Source of the DNA: an uncultured Desulfurobacterium sp.
GTDB lineage: Bacteria > Aquificota > Aquificia > Desulfurobacteriales > Desulfurobacteriaceae
DNA length: 10,251 nt
Direction of reading: 5' to 3'
Assembly: GCA_913055135.1 (NCBI GenBank)
Contig: CAJXJV010000032.1
Location: forward strand, 1-10,251
The position numbers were made by a program, and so were the translations under genes. Below are positions 1 through 6,807 of this stretch, piece after piece. The notes under the pieces were generated by a model. The model did not search any database. It saw only the letters and a list, made by a program, of their open reading frames with translations, and had not been told where the DNA came from. How positions within the stretch are numbered: position 1 is the first letter of the stretch; every line of letters starts with the position of its first letter.

Positions 1-183
1 AAGTTTAGGGACAAAATTCTAATTGCAATTGCCCATAGACTTTCTACTGTTGTTAATAGTGATTTAATAATTTTCCTTAAGGAAGGTAAAATAGCGGGAG
101 TTGGAAGTCATAAAGAACTTTATGAAAAGCTTGAAGATTATAGGAAACTGTGTGATATTCAATTCAAGTTAAACCTTGAGTAA
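1..183 (+). CDS. ABC exporter ATP-binding protein, C-terminal fragment (MsbA-like), 5' end outside window
   Basis: The frame is open from base 1 and ends in TAA at 181-183, giving the last 60 residues of a longer protein. Near its start is the H-loop/switch signature IAHRLSTV, followed by a D-L-I-x-F-x-x-x-G-K-I stretch and G-S-H-K-E-L. These are the usual end of the nucleotide-binding domain of ABC transporters, and the AHRLST form is typical of fused exporter half-transporters of the MsbA/ABCB type. The catalytic histidine is present. The membrane domain, Walker A, signature and Walker B motifs lie upstream of the window, so the substrate cannot be told; lipid A/lipid or peptide export are possibilities. 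It converges with the minus-strand run that ends at 336, and I see no clear terminator after it. Confidence 0.9.
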   Translation, partial: KFRDKILIAIAHRLSTVVNSDLIIFLKEGKIAGVGSHKELYEKLEDYRKLCDIQFKLNLE

Positions 184-200
184 AGAAAGGGAGCTTCTGA

Positions 201-386
201 AATGAAATTGGTTGTGTTTTGATAGTTCTTGATTCCTCAGGTTTGAAAGTAACGAAAAGAGGTGGTTTGGAGAGGCAGTTATTCGTTATAGGTCGGTTCT
301 GCAGAGAAATTTTTATTGGACACAGTATAAAGAAACTAAAATTGAGCTCCGAAAATCCACGAAATGTATGGTTTAATTTCTTCTGA
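201..386 (+). pseudogene. Possible frameshifted gene remnant in the gap after the ABC exporter gene
   Basis: An ATG at 202-204 sits about nine bases after a GGGAG element and begins MKLVVF before stopping at 220-222. In another frame, a stretch with no start codon stays open from 201 to the TGA at 384-386. It reads LIVLDSSGLKVTKRGG and later REIFIGHSI and LSSE. Joining the two frames by a small indel would give one plausible N-terminus, MKLVV...LDSSG. From memory, that layout (a hydrophobic strand, D-S-x-G, K-R-x-G, then an E-I-x-I strand followed by S-S) vaguely resembles the N-terminal beta domain of Cas1. The resemblance is weak, no catalytic region follows, and no CRISPR repeat is seen. 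The last 51 bases overlap the minus-strand gene at 336-812. It may be chance coding. Confidence 0.2.
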
Positions 387-812
387 ACAGATTATCTCTT
401 CATTTAAAAACAGGGTAACTCCTACGTTGTAGGAACCCTTGAAGCCAAACCAGATGCTCTTTGAAATAAAGGAATTTCTTACAGCCTTTTTTACAGCTTC
501 TTCAATCTCTTCAGCCTCTAAAAGGAGAATAAAATTGGAGAGGTAGTGGTCTTCTGGAATTTTTAGAAGTTTTCTTGAGACTCCTAAAAATATATTCCAC
601 AGGTCTTTAAAATCATTGAGTATGAGTTTTTGATATCTTTTTCCGAAGATATACAGGAAACTTCTTATTTCGTAGTCTTTCATAAAGAAGGTTGTATGCA
701 CTAAGCTGGTTTCAAGATGGGCGAAAAAGTCAAAAGTGGTTCCGTTCACAGTAAAGGGTTCCAGAAACTCTCCATAAGGTAGAACTTTCCTCTTAACTTT
801 CTCACTTAACAA
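336..812 (-). CDS. Hypothetical 158-residue protein, last gene of the minus-strand run
   Basis: I do not recognise this family. The product is about 18 kDa and looks soluble: there is no signal peptide and no long hydrophobic helix. The middle is rich in aromatic residues, a charged helix (LEAEEIEEAVKKAVRNS) lies around residues 98-114, and a G-F-K-G-S-Y-N stretch is followed by a beta-type segment and a short C-terminus. The start is TTG at 812-810, preceded by AGAGGT; the next in-frame ATG is only at about residue 44 and would discard a well-composed N-terminus. The gene begins 11 bases before the end of the FtsB-like gene, so translation is probably coupled to it. Position in the run is the only functional clue. 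Real gene likely, function unknown. Confidence 0.65.
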   Translation of the reverse strand: MLSEKVKRKVLPYGEFLEPFTVNGTTFDFFAHLETSLVHTTFFMKDYEIRSFLYIFGKRYQKLILNDFKDLWNIFLGVSRKLLKIPEDHYLSNFILLLEAEEIEEAVKKAVRNSFISKSIWFGFKGSYNVGVTLFLNEEIICSEEIKPYISWIFGAQF

Positions 813-1101
813 AGAGGATTACCTCTTCTCTGTCTTTCTTTCCCTTTAGGAGCATTTCCCTGGCAAGCTTCTGATAGTAAAAATCCCTGTTCTTTTCAAA
901 AGCAGTAATCCTCTCTTTGAGGATTTCGTTCCGGTTTTTCCAGTAGTTCTCTTCCTTTTTTAGCTCTTTATAGGTTTCCTTTAGCTTTCGGTAAGTAGAG
1001 AGGGAGTTATCTCCCAGAAAATAACTGTAGAAAGCCCAGGGGGCGAAAAAGATCCAGAAAAGGATAAGATATCTGAACCTACACTTCAGATTCTGTATCA
1101 A
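802..1101 (-). CDS. FtsB/DivIC-like septum formation initiator family protein
   Basis: The 99-residue product has the layout of the FtsB/DivIC/FtsL class: a short basic cytoplasmic N-terminus, one membrane helix at about residues 11-29, and a coiled coil at about 34-75 rich in Lys and Glu. It ends with a F-Y-x-x-K-L-A-R-E-M-L-L-x-K region that resembles the conserved end of FtsB (E-x-x-A-R-x-x-L, then a gEevi-type strand). In that family the protein sits in the inner membrane with its coiled coil in the periplasm and links early and late divisome proteins. The start is TTG at 1101-1099, with GAGAGGA five bases upstream, inside the end of the DUF507 gene (23-base overlap). Its stop overlaps the next gene by 11 bases. 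The family is divergent, so ftsB, divIC and ftsL cannot be told apart by eye, and I give no symbol. Confidence 0.7.
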   Translation of the reverse strand: MIQNLKCRFRYLILFWIFFAPWAFYSYFLGDNSLSTYRKLKETYKELKKEENYWKNRNEILKERITAFEKNRDFYYQKLAREMLLKGKKDREEVILFVK

Positions 1102-1657
1102 TTAGTCCTCTCTCAATCAGTTCTTCATTATAGTAGCGCCTGTAAAGGGCATACCATTCGGGAGTTCCCTCGTAGATAGGTCTTGAGTGAGAAGCTATTT
1201 TCTCTCTAACTTTTTCGTCTATCTCTTTTCTGAGTTTTGCAATCTCTTCAAAGGATTTGACGATGGTTGCCCTTATGACGCCTCTTTCCTGTGTGTAGTC
1301 CAGTTCTTCATCTGTCAGTATGAGTTTGAGAACCTTTCCGGCAAGGTAGTTAGCTTTTTCTCTGGAGAAAATGCTACCAACTACGGCAATTCCTCTCTCT
1401 TTTGCCAGCTTTTCCTTTATGAGCTTTCTTGCCTTGTGGATGGAAACTCCTCTGTATGTAACCTCTTCGGCGTTTTCCTGAATAATTCTTTCAGCTTCTT
1501 CTTCTAACTCTTTTTCTGTGATGTAGTCATTGTAGAGGATGTCGTACACTTTCTTCTTGAACTCTTCTGGATTATCTGCAATGACGTACTCTTTTTCTAA
1601 GAGGTTATTTGCAATTCTATCTGCAAGGAGTTTCAGAAATCTATTCTGTTTTGCCAT
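1079..1657 (-). CDS. DUF507 family protein, internally duplicated
   Basis: The 192-residue, highly charged, all-helical protein resembles the DUF507 family (PF04368) known from Aquificota and other thermophilic or deltaproteobacterial genomes; its function is uncharacterised. It starts F-L-K-L-L-A-D-R-I-A-N-N-L-L, then has a D-Y-I-T-E-K-E-L-E-E-E-A block and a mid-region K-L-A-K-E-R-G-I-A-V-V. Residues 7-70 and 101-164 can be laid on each other without gaps (L-A-x-x-I/V near the start, an E-rich helix, x-Y-x-G at the end), suggesting two copies of one unit; many family members have only about 90 residues. There is no signal peptide or membrane segment, so it is probably cytoplasmic. The ATG start is well supported by AAGGAGGA four bases upstream. 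It follows the 33-residue gene by 32 bases and overlaps the FtsB-like gene by 23. Confidence 0.75.
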   Translation of the reverse strand: MAKQNRFLKLLADRIANNLLEKEYVIADNPEEFKKKVYDILYNDYITEKELEEEAERIIQENAEEVTYRGVSIHKARKLIKEKLAKERGIAVVGSIFSREKANYLAGKVLKLILTDEELDYTQERGVIRATIVKSFEEIAKLRKEIDEKVREKIASHSRPIYEGTPEWYALYRRYYNEELIERGLIDTESEV

Positions 1658-1689
1658 CGCTCCTCCTTAATTCTTATCTGCTATAAAAA

Positions 1690-1791
1690 CTATTTACTTT
1701 GCTTAATCTCAGGATTGTAATAAGTCGCAATCAGCATTCCAATAACGAGTATAAGAAAGAACGAACCAAGTATCAAAATTAACCAGAGCAT
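1690..1791 (-). CDS. Small single-span membrane protein, 33 residues
   Basis: This short frame starts with ATG at 1791-1789 and ends in TAG at 1692-1690. The product begins MLWLILILGSFFLILVIGML, an almost unbroken membrane helix, followed by a short polar tail (ATYYNPEIKQSK). The start has one of the strongest Shine-Dalgarno sequences in the window, TTAGGAGGAAACAA just before the ATG. The AGGAGG also encodes the Gly-Gly near the end of the upstream 81-residue protein. The two genes overlap by 13 bases, so this one is very probably translated by coupling. I do not recognise the family; small subunits of membrane complexes have this size and layout. A pairing with the two-helix protein encoded just upstream is an inference from position only. 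Confidence 0.7.
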   Translation of the reverse strand: MLWLILILGSFFLILVIGMLIATYYNPEIKQSK

Positions 1792-2024
1792 TTGTTTCCT
1801 CCTAATGCATCAAGTTTTTTTCCTATTTTCAAGATTATGCCAGCACTTATGAAAAAGCACATTCCAAGAAACCAGAGGGTTACTATTCCTGCAATTACCC
1901 ATTGTGACATACCTTCCTTGTAAAATACGCCTACAGTTGCAGAAACGTCAACGATTATAGCTGTTAGAACTGTTTTCAGGATGCTTTCCCAAACTATTCT
2001 CTTAGCTTCAAGATAATTTTTCAC
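1779..2024 (-). CDS. Small two-helix membrane protein, 81 residues
   Basis: The product has a charged, amphipathic N-terminus ([16 protein letters not shown]), a membrane helix at about residues 16-36, a short loop containing KEGMSQW, and a second, more hydrophobic helix at about 43-66, followed by a basic tail (KIGKKLDAL). Both ends are predicted to face the cytoplasm by the positive-inside rule. The family is not recognised. The start is GTG at 2024-2022 with AAGGAG five bases upstream. It overlaps the stop of the TPR gene in the four-base arrangement GTGA, so its translation is coupled to that gene. It in turn overlaps the 33-residue membrane protein gene by 13 bases. Position suggests an envelope role together with the exported TPR protein, but nothing in the sequence names one. 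Confidence 0.75.
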   Translation of the reverse strand: MKNYLEAKRIVWESILKTVLTAIIVDVSATVGVFYKEGMSQWVIAGIVTLWFLGMCFFISAGIILKIGKKLDALGGNKCSG

Positions 2025-4756
2025 ATTTTCTCCTTTTTCATCTTTTGCAGAAGAGATTTTACCTTTTCTGCAGCTACTTCGCCTTCTTTTGTACCTTGCT
2101 TCAGTTTCACAACTTTCTGGTAGAGCTTGAGAGCCTGTTTGTAATCTCCTTTTTTCTCGAAAAGCTGAGCTGCTCTGTAGAGCGATGTGGAAGCCCAGGG
2201 TTCAACGTCGCTGTATTCGTAATTTATCTTCATATAGTTGAGGATTGCTTCATCGATGTTGCCTTTTTCAGCTTGAATGGAGGCTTTCCAGAAGAGGGAC
2301 TCAACTTTCTGATCTTTTGTCTTTGCCTTTTTTATTGCTTCATTGATAAGTTTCTCGGCTTCATCTAACTTTCCTTCTTTTTCGGAAAAGATTGTAAGCC
2401 TTATAAGGTCGTCGTAATCGATGGTTGAAAGGTTTCCTGAGCTTACTAATTTGTCAACAATGGCTGATGCTTTTTCTTTATCTCCCATTAACTTGTAGTA
2501 GTTGGCGAGTTTAGCTAAGAATGAGTTTCTCTCATTTTCAGGAACGTTGTTGATATCCTTTATAGACTGGGCTGCAGTGTAGGCATCCACGAGTCTTCCT
2601 AACTTCAGGAAGATTTTGAACTGGAGGAAGTTCTTGAGATCCTTATCGGACTGATTTCTGTCTGGTAAGAGCTCCACGTCTTTCAGAGCTCTACGGTAAT
2701 TCTTCTCCTTCAGGTCTATATCTACCAGTTTCTCTATGATTCTCTTTCTGATTTCGTCTGAGGTTGTCCTTTCAAGTGCCAGTTTTAGCAGTCCATAAGC
2801 TTTTCCGTAATTCTCTGTTGAGATGTAATCCTCAGCCTTTGATATGAGGGTATCAACAGATGTTATTCCATTTTCAGGGTTGTAAGCTATGAACTGAGGG
2901 TCGTTGAAGAGTACAGGTTCAAAGTTTCCTGATTTAAATGCAAGGTGGTTGATCGTCTGTCTGGCAAAGTTTGATACTACCTCATCGGTGGAGTGGTTGA
3001 AGATGACTGTAAGGTACTCCATTGCCCTGTCAGGTGCTGACTTCTCGTAAGTAAGGGATAGGTAAAGAGCAGCAGCAATCTTTTCATTTCCGGAAAGCTG
3101 AGGCAGTAGTTTCTCTACCTCTTTAACGTTGTTTGAGGTTATGGCAGCCATTAGCTGAACAGATGGTGATGTAAAGTGGAATTTCTTTAAGTCCGATTCT
3201 TTCTGTAGGAGCTTTGAGAGATAGACCAGTCTGCCGCCGTTAACTTCTGGATAGAGTCCATTTGTCTTCAAGTGGTTTTTCAGAACTTCATAAGCTCTCT
3301 TTCTGTCTCCGATCTGAAATAGGTCAAATGCCAGGAATGTATTTGTATCTCCATCTTTGAAAGAAACTCTTGAGAGATAAAGAGCTCCTTTTTTAAAGTC
3401 CTTTTCGTTTGTGTAGCCAAGTCCCAGCAGCTTTTTAACTTCGTCAGTTTTCAGTCCAAGCTGGTTCTCCGCGTACTTGAGGAGTTTTACCGAAAGGACT
3501 GTATTTCCGCTGTAGAGGTAGGTTCTGGCAGCAGAAAGTATGGCTTCTCTGTAAAAGGGAGTGTTCTGATAGCTCTTCATCAGCTGTGTATAGACAACAG
3601 AAGCAACTTCTGTGTTGAAGCTGCCAAGCTTGCCAAGGAGGTAGAGAGTTCTCGGCATGAGAAGTTTGTCTGATGGGTTCTGAACGGCTTTTTCGAGATA
3701 GGAGAGGGCTTTTCTATAAAGTCCTCTTTCGTAGTAGATGTAGCCAAGGTCGTGGTAGGAACCAACCTCTTCTGGTACTTCTGCTCTTAAAGAGAATATG
3801 GATGCTTTCGGATAGAGCTCGGGATAGAGCTTTTTGAGCTTTTCAAAGTGAAAGTTGCACCTGAAAAAATCCAAAAGGACTTTTAACTTGTCCGGAATTT
3901 CAGGTTTTGATACATTAAGCCCAATAATTTCCGGAATCTTTTCGGGATGACCCAGTTTGAAATAGCACCACGCTTTTAAGTATTTTGCTTCTTTTGAGTT
4001 AAGGTCTTTTAAGGTCTGGAGGGCTTCCTGGTATTTTCCATTCAGGTAGTAAACCCTTGCAAGTTCAATTCTGACGTTATCGGATGGATATTTCTTGTAG
4101 AGTTTTTCCGCTTCGACGAGAGCTTCAGGAAATCGTTTTTTCCTCTCGAGGTACTTGACGTATTCTAAGATTTCTTCCGGGGAGCTAAACCATTTGCCGT
4201 AATTGTCAAATATGAGGTCGATCAGCCGGTAATCGTTTTTTTCAAGTGCAGTCTGTAACGTTCTCTTCAGGAAAGAGCTCTCTTTGAGGGCACCTTTCAG
4301 GTCTGTGTTCTTCGATGAAATGTTTACAATGTAGAAGAGGTCATCGGAGGAGAGTGGATAATCCAAAAGAGTTTTGAAGAACTGAACTTTGTTATTGATG
4401 GAAAGTTTAAGGAGTTCATTCTGATTTATCACTTTTTGAATTGGTTTCTTAGAGTGGAGCTCTAACACAGTTTTCAGGGCTAAGAGTTCTCCTTTGTTGA
4501 AATCCGGGAAGTTCTTTTCCCAGTAGTTAACAAACTTTTTCAGATCTTCATAGTCTGTAGATTTCAGGAACGATTGGTATATAACCTGGTAAAACTTTTT
4601 AAACTCTTCCGGTGAGAGTTTTTCAAGATTTTCGCTGAAAGTCTTTGCTGCCAGTGAATAGAGTCCATCTCTGTAGAGCTTTACCCCAAGGTTGAAATCT
4701 GAAGCAAAAGCAGTGGTATAGAAGATTAAAGAAAGAGCTAAAATTTTAAACCTCAT
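2021..4756 (-). CDS. Exported tetratricopeptide-repeat protein, about 911 residues
   Basis: The product starts with a clear Sec signal peptide: MRFK, a hydrophobic core, then AFA before SDFNLG, giving an A-x-A cleavage site near residue 18 with no lipobox cysteine. The rest is a long alpha solenoid of TPR-type helix pairs. Clear repeats lie at about residues 205-272 (ALVEAEKLY, then [11 protein letters not shown]), 330-365 ([20 protein letters not shown]), 642-699 and 854-888 ([20 protein letters not shown]). Such proteins are usually periplasmic or outer-membrane-associated scaffolds; the partner is unknown. The frame is open further, to a TTG at 4783, but I choose the ATG at 4756-4754. It begins the signal peptide, has GGGGA upstream, and the promoter seen at 4823-4795 would start transcription only about five bases before the TTG. 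It is the first gene of the minus-strand run, and its end overlaps the next gene by four bases. Confidence 0.85.
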   Translation of the reverse strand: MRFKILALSLIFYTTAFASDFNLGVKLYRDGLYSLAAKTFSENLEKLSPEEFKKFYQVIYQSFLKSTDYEDLKKFVNYWEKNFPDFNKGELLALKTVLELHSKKPIQKVINQNELLKLSINNKVQFFKTLLDYPLSSDDLFYIVNISSKNTDLKGALKESSFLKRTLQTALEKNDYRLIDLIFDNYGKWFSSPEEILEYVKYLERKKRFPEALVEAEKLYKKYPSDNVRIELARVYYLNGKYQEALQTLKDLNSKEAKYLKAWCYFKLGHPEKIPEIIGLNVSKPEIPDKLKVLLDFFRCNFHFEKLKKLYPELYPKASIFSLRAEVPEEVGSYHDLGYIYYERGLYRKALSYLEKAVQNPSDKLLMPRTLYLLGKLGSFNTEVASVVYTQLMKSYQNTPFYREAILSAARTYLYSGNTVLSVKLLKYAENQLGLKTDEVKKLLGLGYTNEKDFKKGALYLSRVSFKDGDTNTFLAFDLFQIGDRKRAYEVLKNHLKTNGLYPEVNGGRLVYLSKLLQKESDLKKFHFTSPSVQLMAAITSNNVKEVEKLLPQLSGNEKIAAALYLSLTYEKSAPDRAMEYLTVIFNHSTDEVVSNFARQTINHLAFKSGNFEPVLFNDPQFIAYNPENGITSVDTLISKAEDYISTENYGKAYGLLKLALERTTSDEIRKRIIEKLVDIDLKEKNYRRALKDVELLPDRNQSDKDLKNFLQFKIFLKLGRLVDAYTAAQSIKDINNVPENERNSFLAKLANYYKLMGDKEKASAIVDKLVSSGNLSTIDYDDLIRLTIFSEKEGKLDEAEKLINEAIKKAKTKDQKVESLFWKASIQAEKGNIDEAILNYMKINYEYSDVEPWASTSLYRAAQLFEKKGDYKQALKLYQKVVKLKQGTKEGEVAAEKVKSLLQKMKKEKM

Positions 4757-4794
4757 TTTTTCCCCAGACAGCAAATTTTTCAAAGTAGTCTTAA

Positions 4795-4823
4795 ATTATA
4801 TTCCTATGGAAAAGCGGTTTAAA
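4795..4823 (-). promoter_or_regulatory. Sigma70-type promoter for the TPR gene run
   Basis: Reading the minus strand, TTTAAA (4823-4818, four of six matches to TTGACA) is followed by a 17-base spacer and a perfect TATAAT (4800-4795). Transcription would start near 4788, giving a leader of about 32 bases before the ATG at 4756. The -35 box lies inside the first codons of uvrB, and the -10 box overlaps the AT-rich sequence just before the uvrB start. Confidence 0.6.
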
Positions 4824-6797
4824 GTTATCTCTCCTTTTGAACCGAAAGGCGATCAGCCTAAAGCTATAAGGGAATTATCTGAAGGGATTAAAAAGGGTTT
4901 AAAGTACCAGACCCTTCTGGGTATTACTGGGAGTGGTAAGACTTATACAATTGCAAAGGTAATTGAGGAGGTTCAGAAACCAACCCTCGTTATCTCCCAC
5001 AACAAAGTTCTTGCAGCCCAACTCTACCATGAACTAAAGAACTTCTTTCCTGAGAATGCTGTTGAGTATTTCATCAGCTACTACGACTATTACCAGCCTG
5101 AAGCCTACATTCCGAGCAGAGACCTTTATATTGAGAAGGACTGTTCGATTAACCCTGTAATAGACAGGATGAGACACTCAGCAACCGTTTCTCTCCTTAC
5201 AAGGCGGGATGTCATCGTTGTCTCTTCTGTTTCCTGCATCTACGGTCTCGGTTCTCCAGACTACTACAGGAATCTATCGTTAAGGTTTCAGGTTGGAGAG
5301 GAGATTGAAAGGGATGAGGTGATAAGGAAGCTTGTGACTCTCGGATATGAGAGAAGTGAGTACGAGCTAAAGCCAGGAATTTTTAAAGTAAGGGGGGACG
5401 TTATAGACATCTTTCCTGCCGATGTTGAAGATCACTTTATAAGGATAGAGCTCTTTGGGGATGAAGTTGATTCAATTGTTATGCTTGACTACTTCAACCA
5501 GAAAGTCCTGAAGGAGTTTGACTCTTATACTGTCTATCCTGCTTCCCACTATGCAACCCCCTATGCAAGGATAGTTGAAGCCGTTCATTCAATAGAGAAG
5601 GAATTAGAAGAAAGGATAAACTACTTTTTAAAAGAGGGAAAGGAGCTTGAAGCAAGAAGGCTTGAACAGAGGACAAGGTACGATATGGAGCTCCTCCTTG
5701 AGATTGGTCACTGTAAAGGAATAGAGAACTACTCGAGACACCTTGACGGCAGGAAACCTGGAGAGCCTCCGTTTACTCTCCTTGACTATTTTCCTGATGA
5801 TTTTCTTGTTGTCATAGACGAGTCCCATGTAACGATTCCTCAAATAAAAGCCATGTGGAGAGGAGATAGAGCAAGGAAGTACAACCTTGTTGAACACGGC
5901 TTCAGACTGCCATCAGCTTACGACAATAGACCTCTAAACTTTGAAGAGTTCTTAGAACGAGTTCCTCAGGCAATCTTTGTCTCTGCTACACCGGGACCTT
6001 TTGAACTTGAGGTTTCAGAAAAGGTTGTTGAGCAGATAATCAGGCCGACGGGACTTCTTGACCCAGAGATTGAAGTAAGAAAAACAGAGGGTCAGATAGA
6101 TCATCTTCTTTCCGAAATCAGAGAAAGAGTAAATAGGAACGAACGGGTTTTAATCACAACCCTTACAAAGAGAAGTGCCGAAGAGCTTACGGAGTATTTC
6201 CTTGAAAAAGGAATAAAAGCTAAGTACATGCATTCAGAGATAGACTCTGTTGAGAGGGTTGAGATTATAAGAGGTTTGAGGAGCGGTGAGTTCGATGTTT
6301 TAGTTGGAGTTAACCTCTTAAGGGAAGGGCTTGACCTGCCAGAAGTATCACTCGTTGCAATTCTTGATGCAGATAAAGAAGGTTTTTTGCGGTCAACAAC
6401 TTCTCTGATTCAAACAATTGGTAGAGCGGCAAGAAATGTAAATGGAAAGGTAATTCTCTACGCTGACAGAATAACTCCATCGATGAAGAAAGCGATTGAA
6501 GAAACAGAGAGGAGAAGGAGAATTCAGAAGGAGTACAACGAAAAGTACGGTATAATACCTCAGACTGTTAAGAGAAGTCTTGAGGCAAGTATCCTTGAAG
6601 ATGCGGGTGTAACACCGTTCTATAGGATAAAGGCTAAAGAAAAAGAGAGAGTTCCGAGAACAGAAGAGGAGCTCTTAGAGGAGATTGCCCGCCTTGAAAA
6701 GGAGATGAGAGAAGCAGCTAAGAACTGGGAGTTCGAAAAAGCAGCAGAATTAAGAGATAGGATAAAAGAGCTCAGGAAATTGTTAATACCTGCATAG
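4806..6797 (+). CDS. uvrB: UvrABC system protein B (excision repair helicase-like damage binder)
   Basis: UvrB is loaded onto damaged DNA by UvrA, verifies the lesion with its beta-hairpin and recruits UvrC for incision. All landmarks are present at nearly the same positions as in the E. coli protein: Walker A GITGSGKT (39-46), the hairpin [12 protein letters not shown] with its tyrosines at 92, 93, 95 and 96, Walker B DESH (338-341), VSATPGPFE, and motif [11 protein letters not shown] (from 536). The C-terminal UVR domain (about 624-657, [12 protein letters not shown]) binds UvrC. Length is 663 residues, normal for the family. The ATG start matches the family's N-terminus (GDQPKAI region). 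There is no Shine-Dalgarno sequence before it; the upstream bases are AT-rich and -10-like, so the message may be leaderless. I see no LexA-type palindrome. It is followed 10 bases later by acs. Confidence 0.98.
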   Translation: MEKRFKVISPFEPKGDQPKAIRELSEGIKKGLKYQTLLGITGSGKTYTIAKVIEEVQKPTLVISHNKVLAAQLYHELKNFFPENAVEYFISYYDYYQPEAYIPSRDLYIEKDCSINPVIDRMRHSATVSLLTRRDVIVVSSVSCIYGLGSPDYYRNLSLRFQVGEEIERDEVIRKLVTLGYERSEYELKPGIFKVRGDVIDIFPADVEDHFIRIELFGDEVDSIVMLDYFNQKVLKEFDSYTVYPASHYATPYARIVEAVHSIEKELEERINYFLKEGKELEARRLEQRTRYDMELLLEIGHCKGIENYSRHLDGRKPGEPPFTLLDYFPDDFLVVIDESHVTIPQIKAMWRGDRARKYNLVEHGFRLPSAYDNRPLNFEEFLERVPQAIFVSATPGPFELEVSEKVVEQIIRPTGLLDPEIEVRKTEGQIDHLLSEIRERVNRNERVLITTLTKRSAEELTEYFLEKGIKAKYMHSEIDSVERVEIIRGLRSGEFDVLVGVNLLREGLDLPEVSLVAILDADKEGFLRSTTSLIQTIGRAARNVNGKVILYADRITPSMKKAIEETERRRRIQKEYNEKYGIIPQTVKRSLEASILEDAGVTPFYRIKAKEKERVPRTEEELLEEIARLEKEMREAAKNWEFEKAAELRDRIKELRKLLIPA

Positions 6798-6807
6798 GGA
6801 GGAGTTT

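Noticed and set aside
184-335. CRISPR array or terminator in the gap after the ABC exporter gene
   Set aside because: No repeated unit is present, and I see no GC stem followed by a T-run on either strand.
1187-1507. Plus-strand open frame of 106 codons opposite the DUF507 gene
   Set aside because: Phe/Ser/Leu-rich mirror of a Lys/Glu-rich gene, with no ribosome site; the minus-strand gene has a strong start and overlaps typical of this run.
2045-2368. Plus-strand open frame of 107 codons opposite the TPR gene
   Set aside because: Cysteine- and phenylalanine-rich composition produced by reading the complement of Lys/Glu codons; the TPR repeats on the other strand are clear.
4757-4783. Upstream TTG start adding nine residues to the TPR protein
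   Set aside because: It would place a polar stretch before a well-formed signal peptide and lies about five bases from the predicted transcription start, whereas the ATG at 4756 has its own ribosome site.
4757-4805. LexA/SOS operator upstream of uvrB
   Set aside because: No CTGT-N8-ACAG or GAAC-N4-GTTC type palindrome is present in the short intergenic region.
5494-5897. Two minus-strand open frames inside uvrB
   Set aside because: They lie opposite conserved uvrB coding sequence and have no recognisable protein features.
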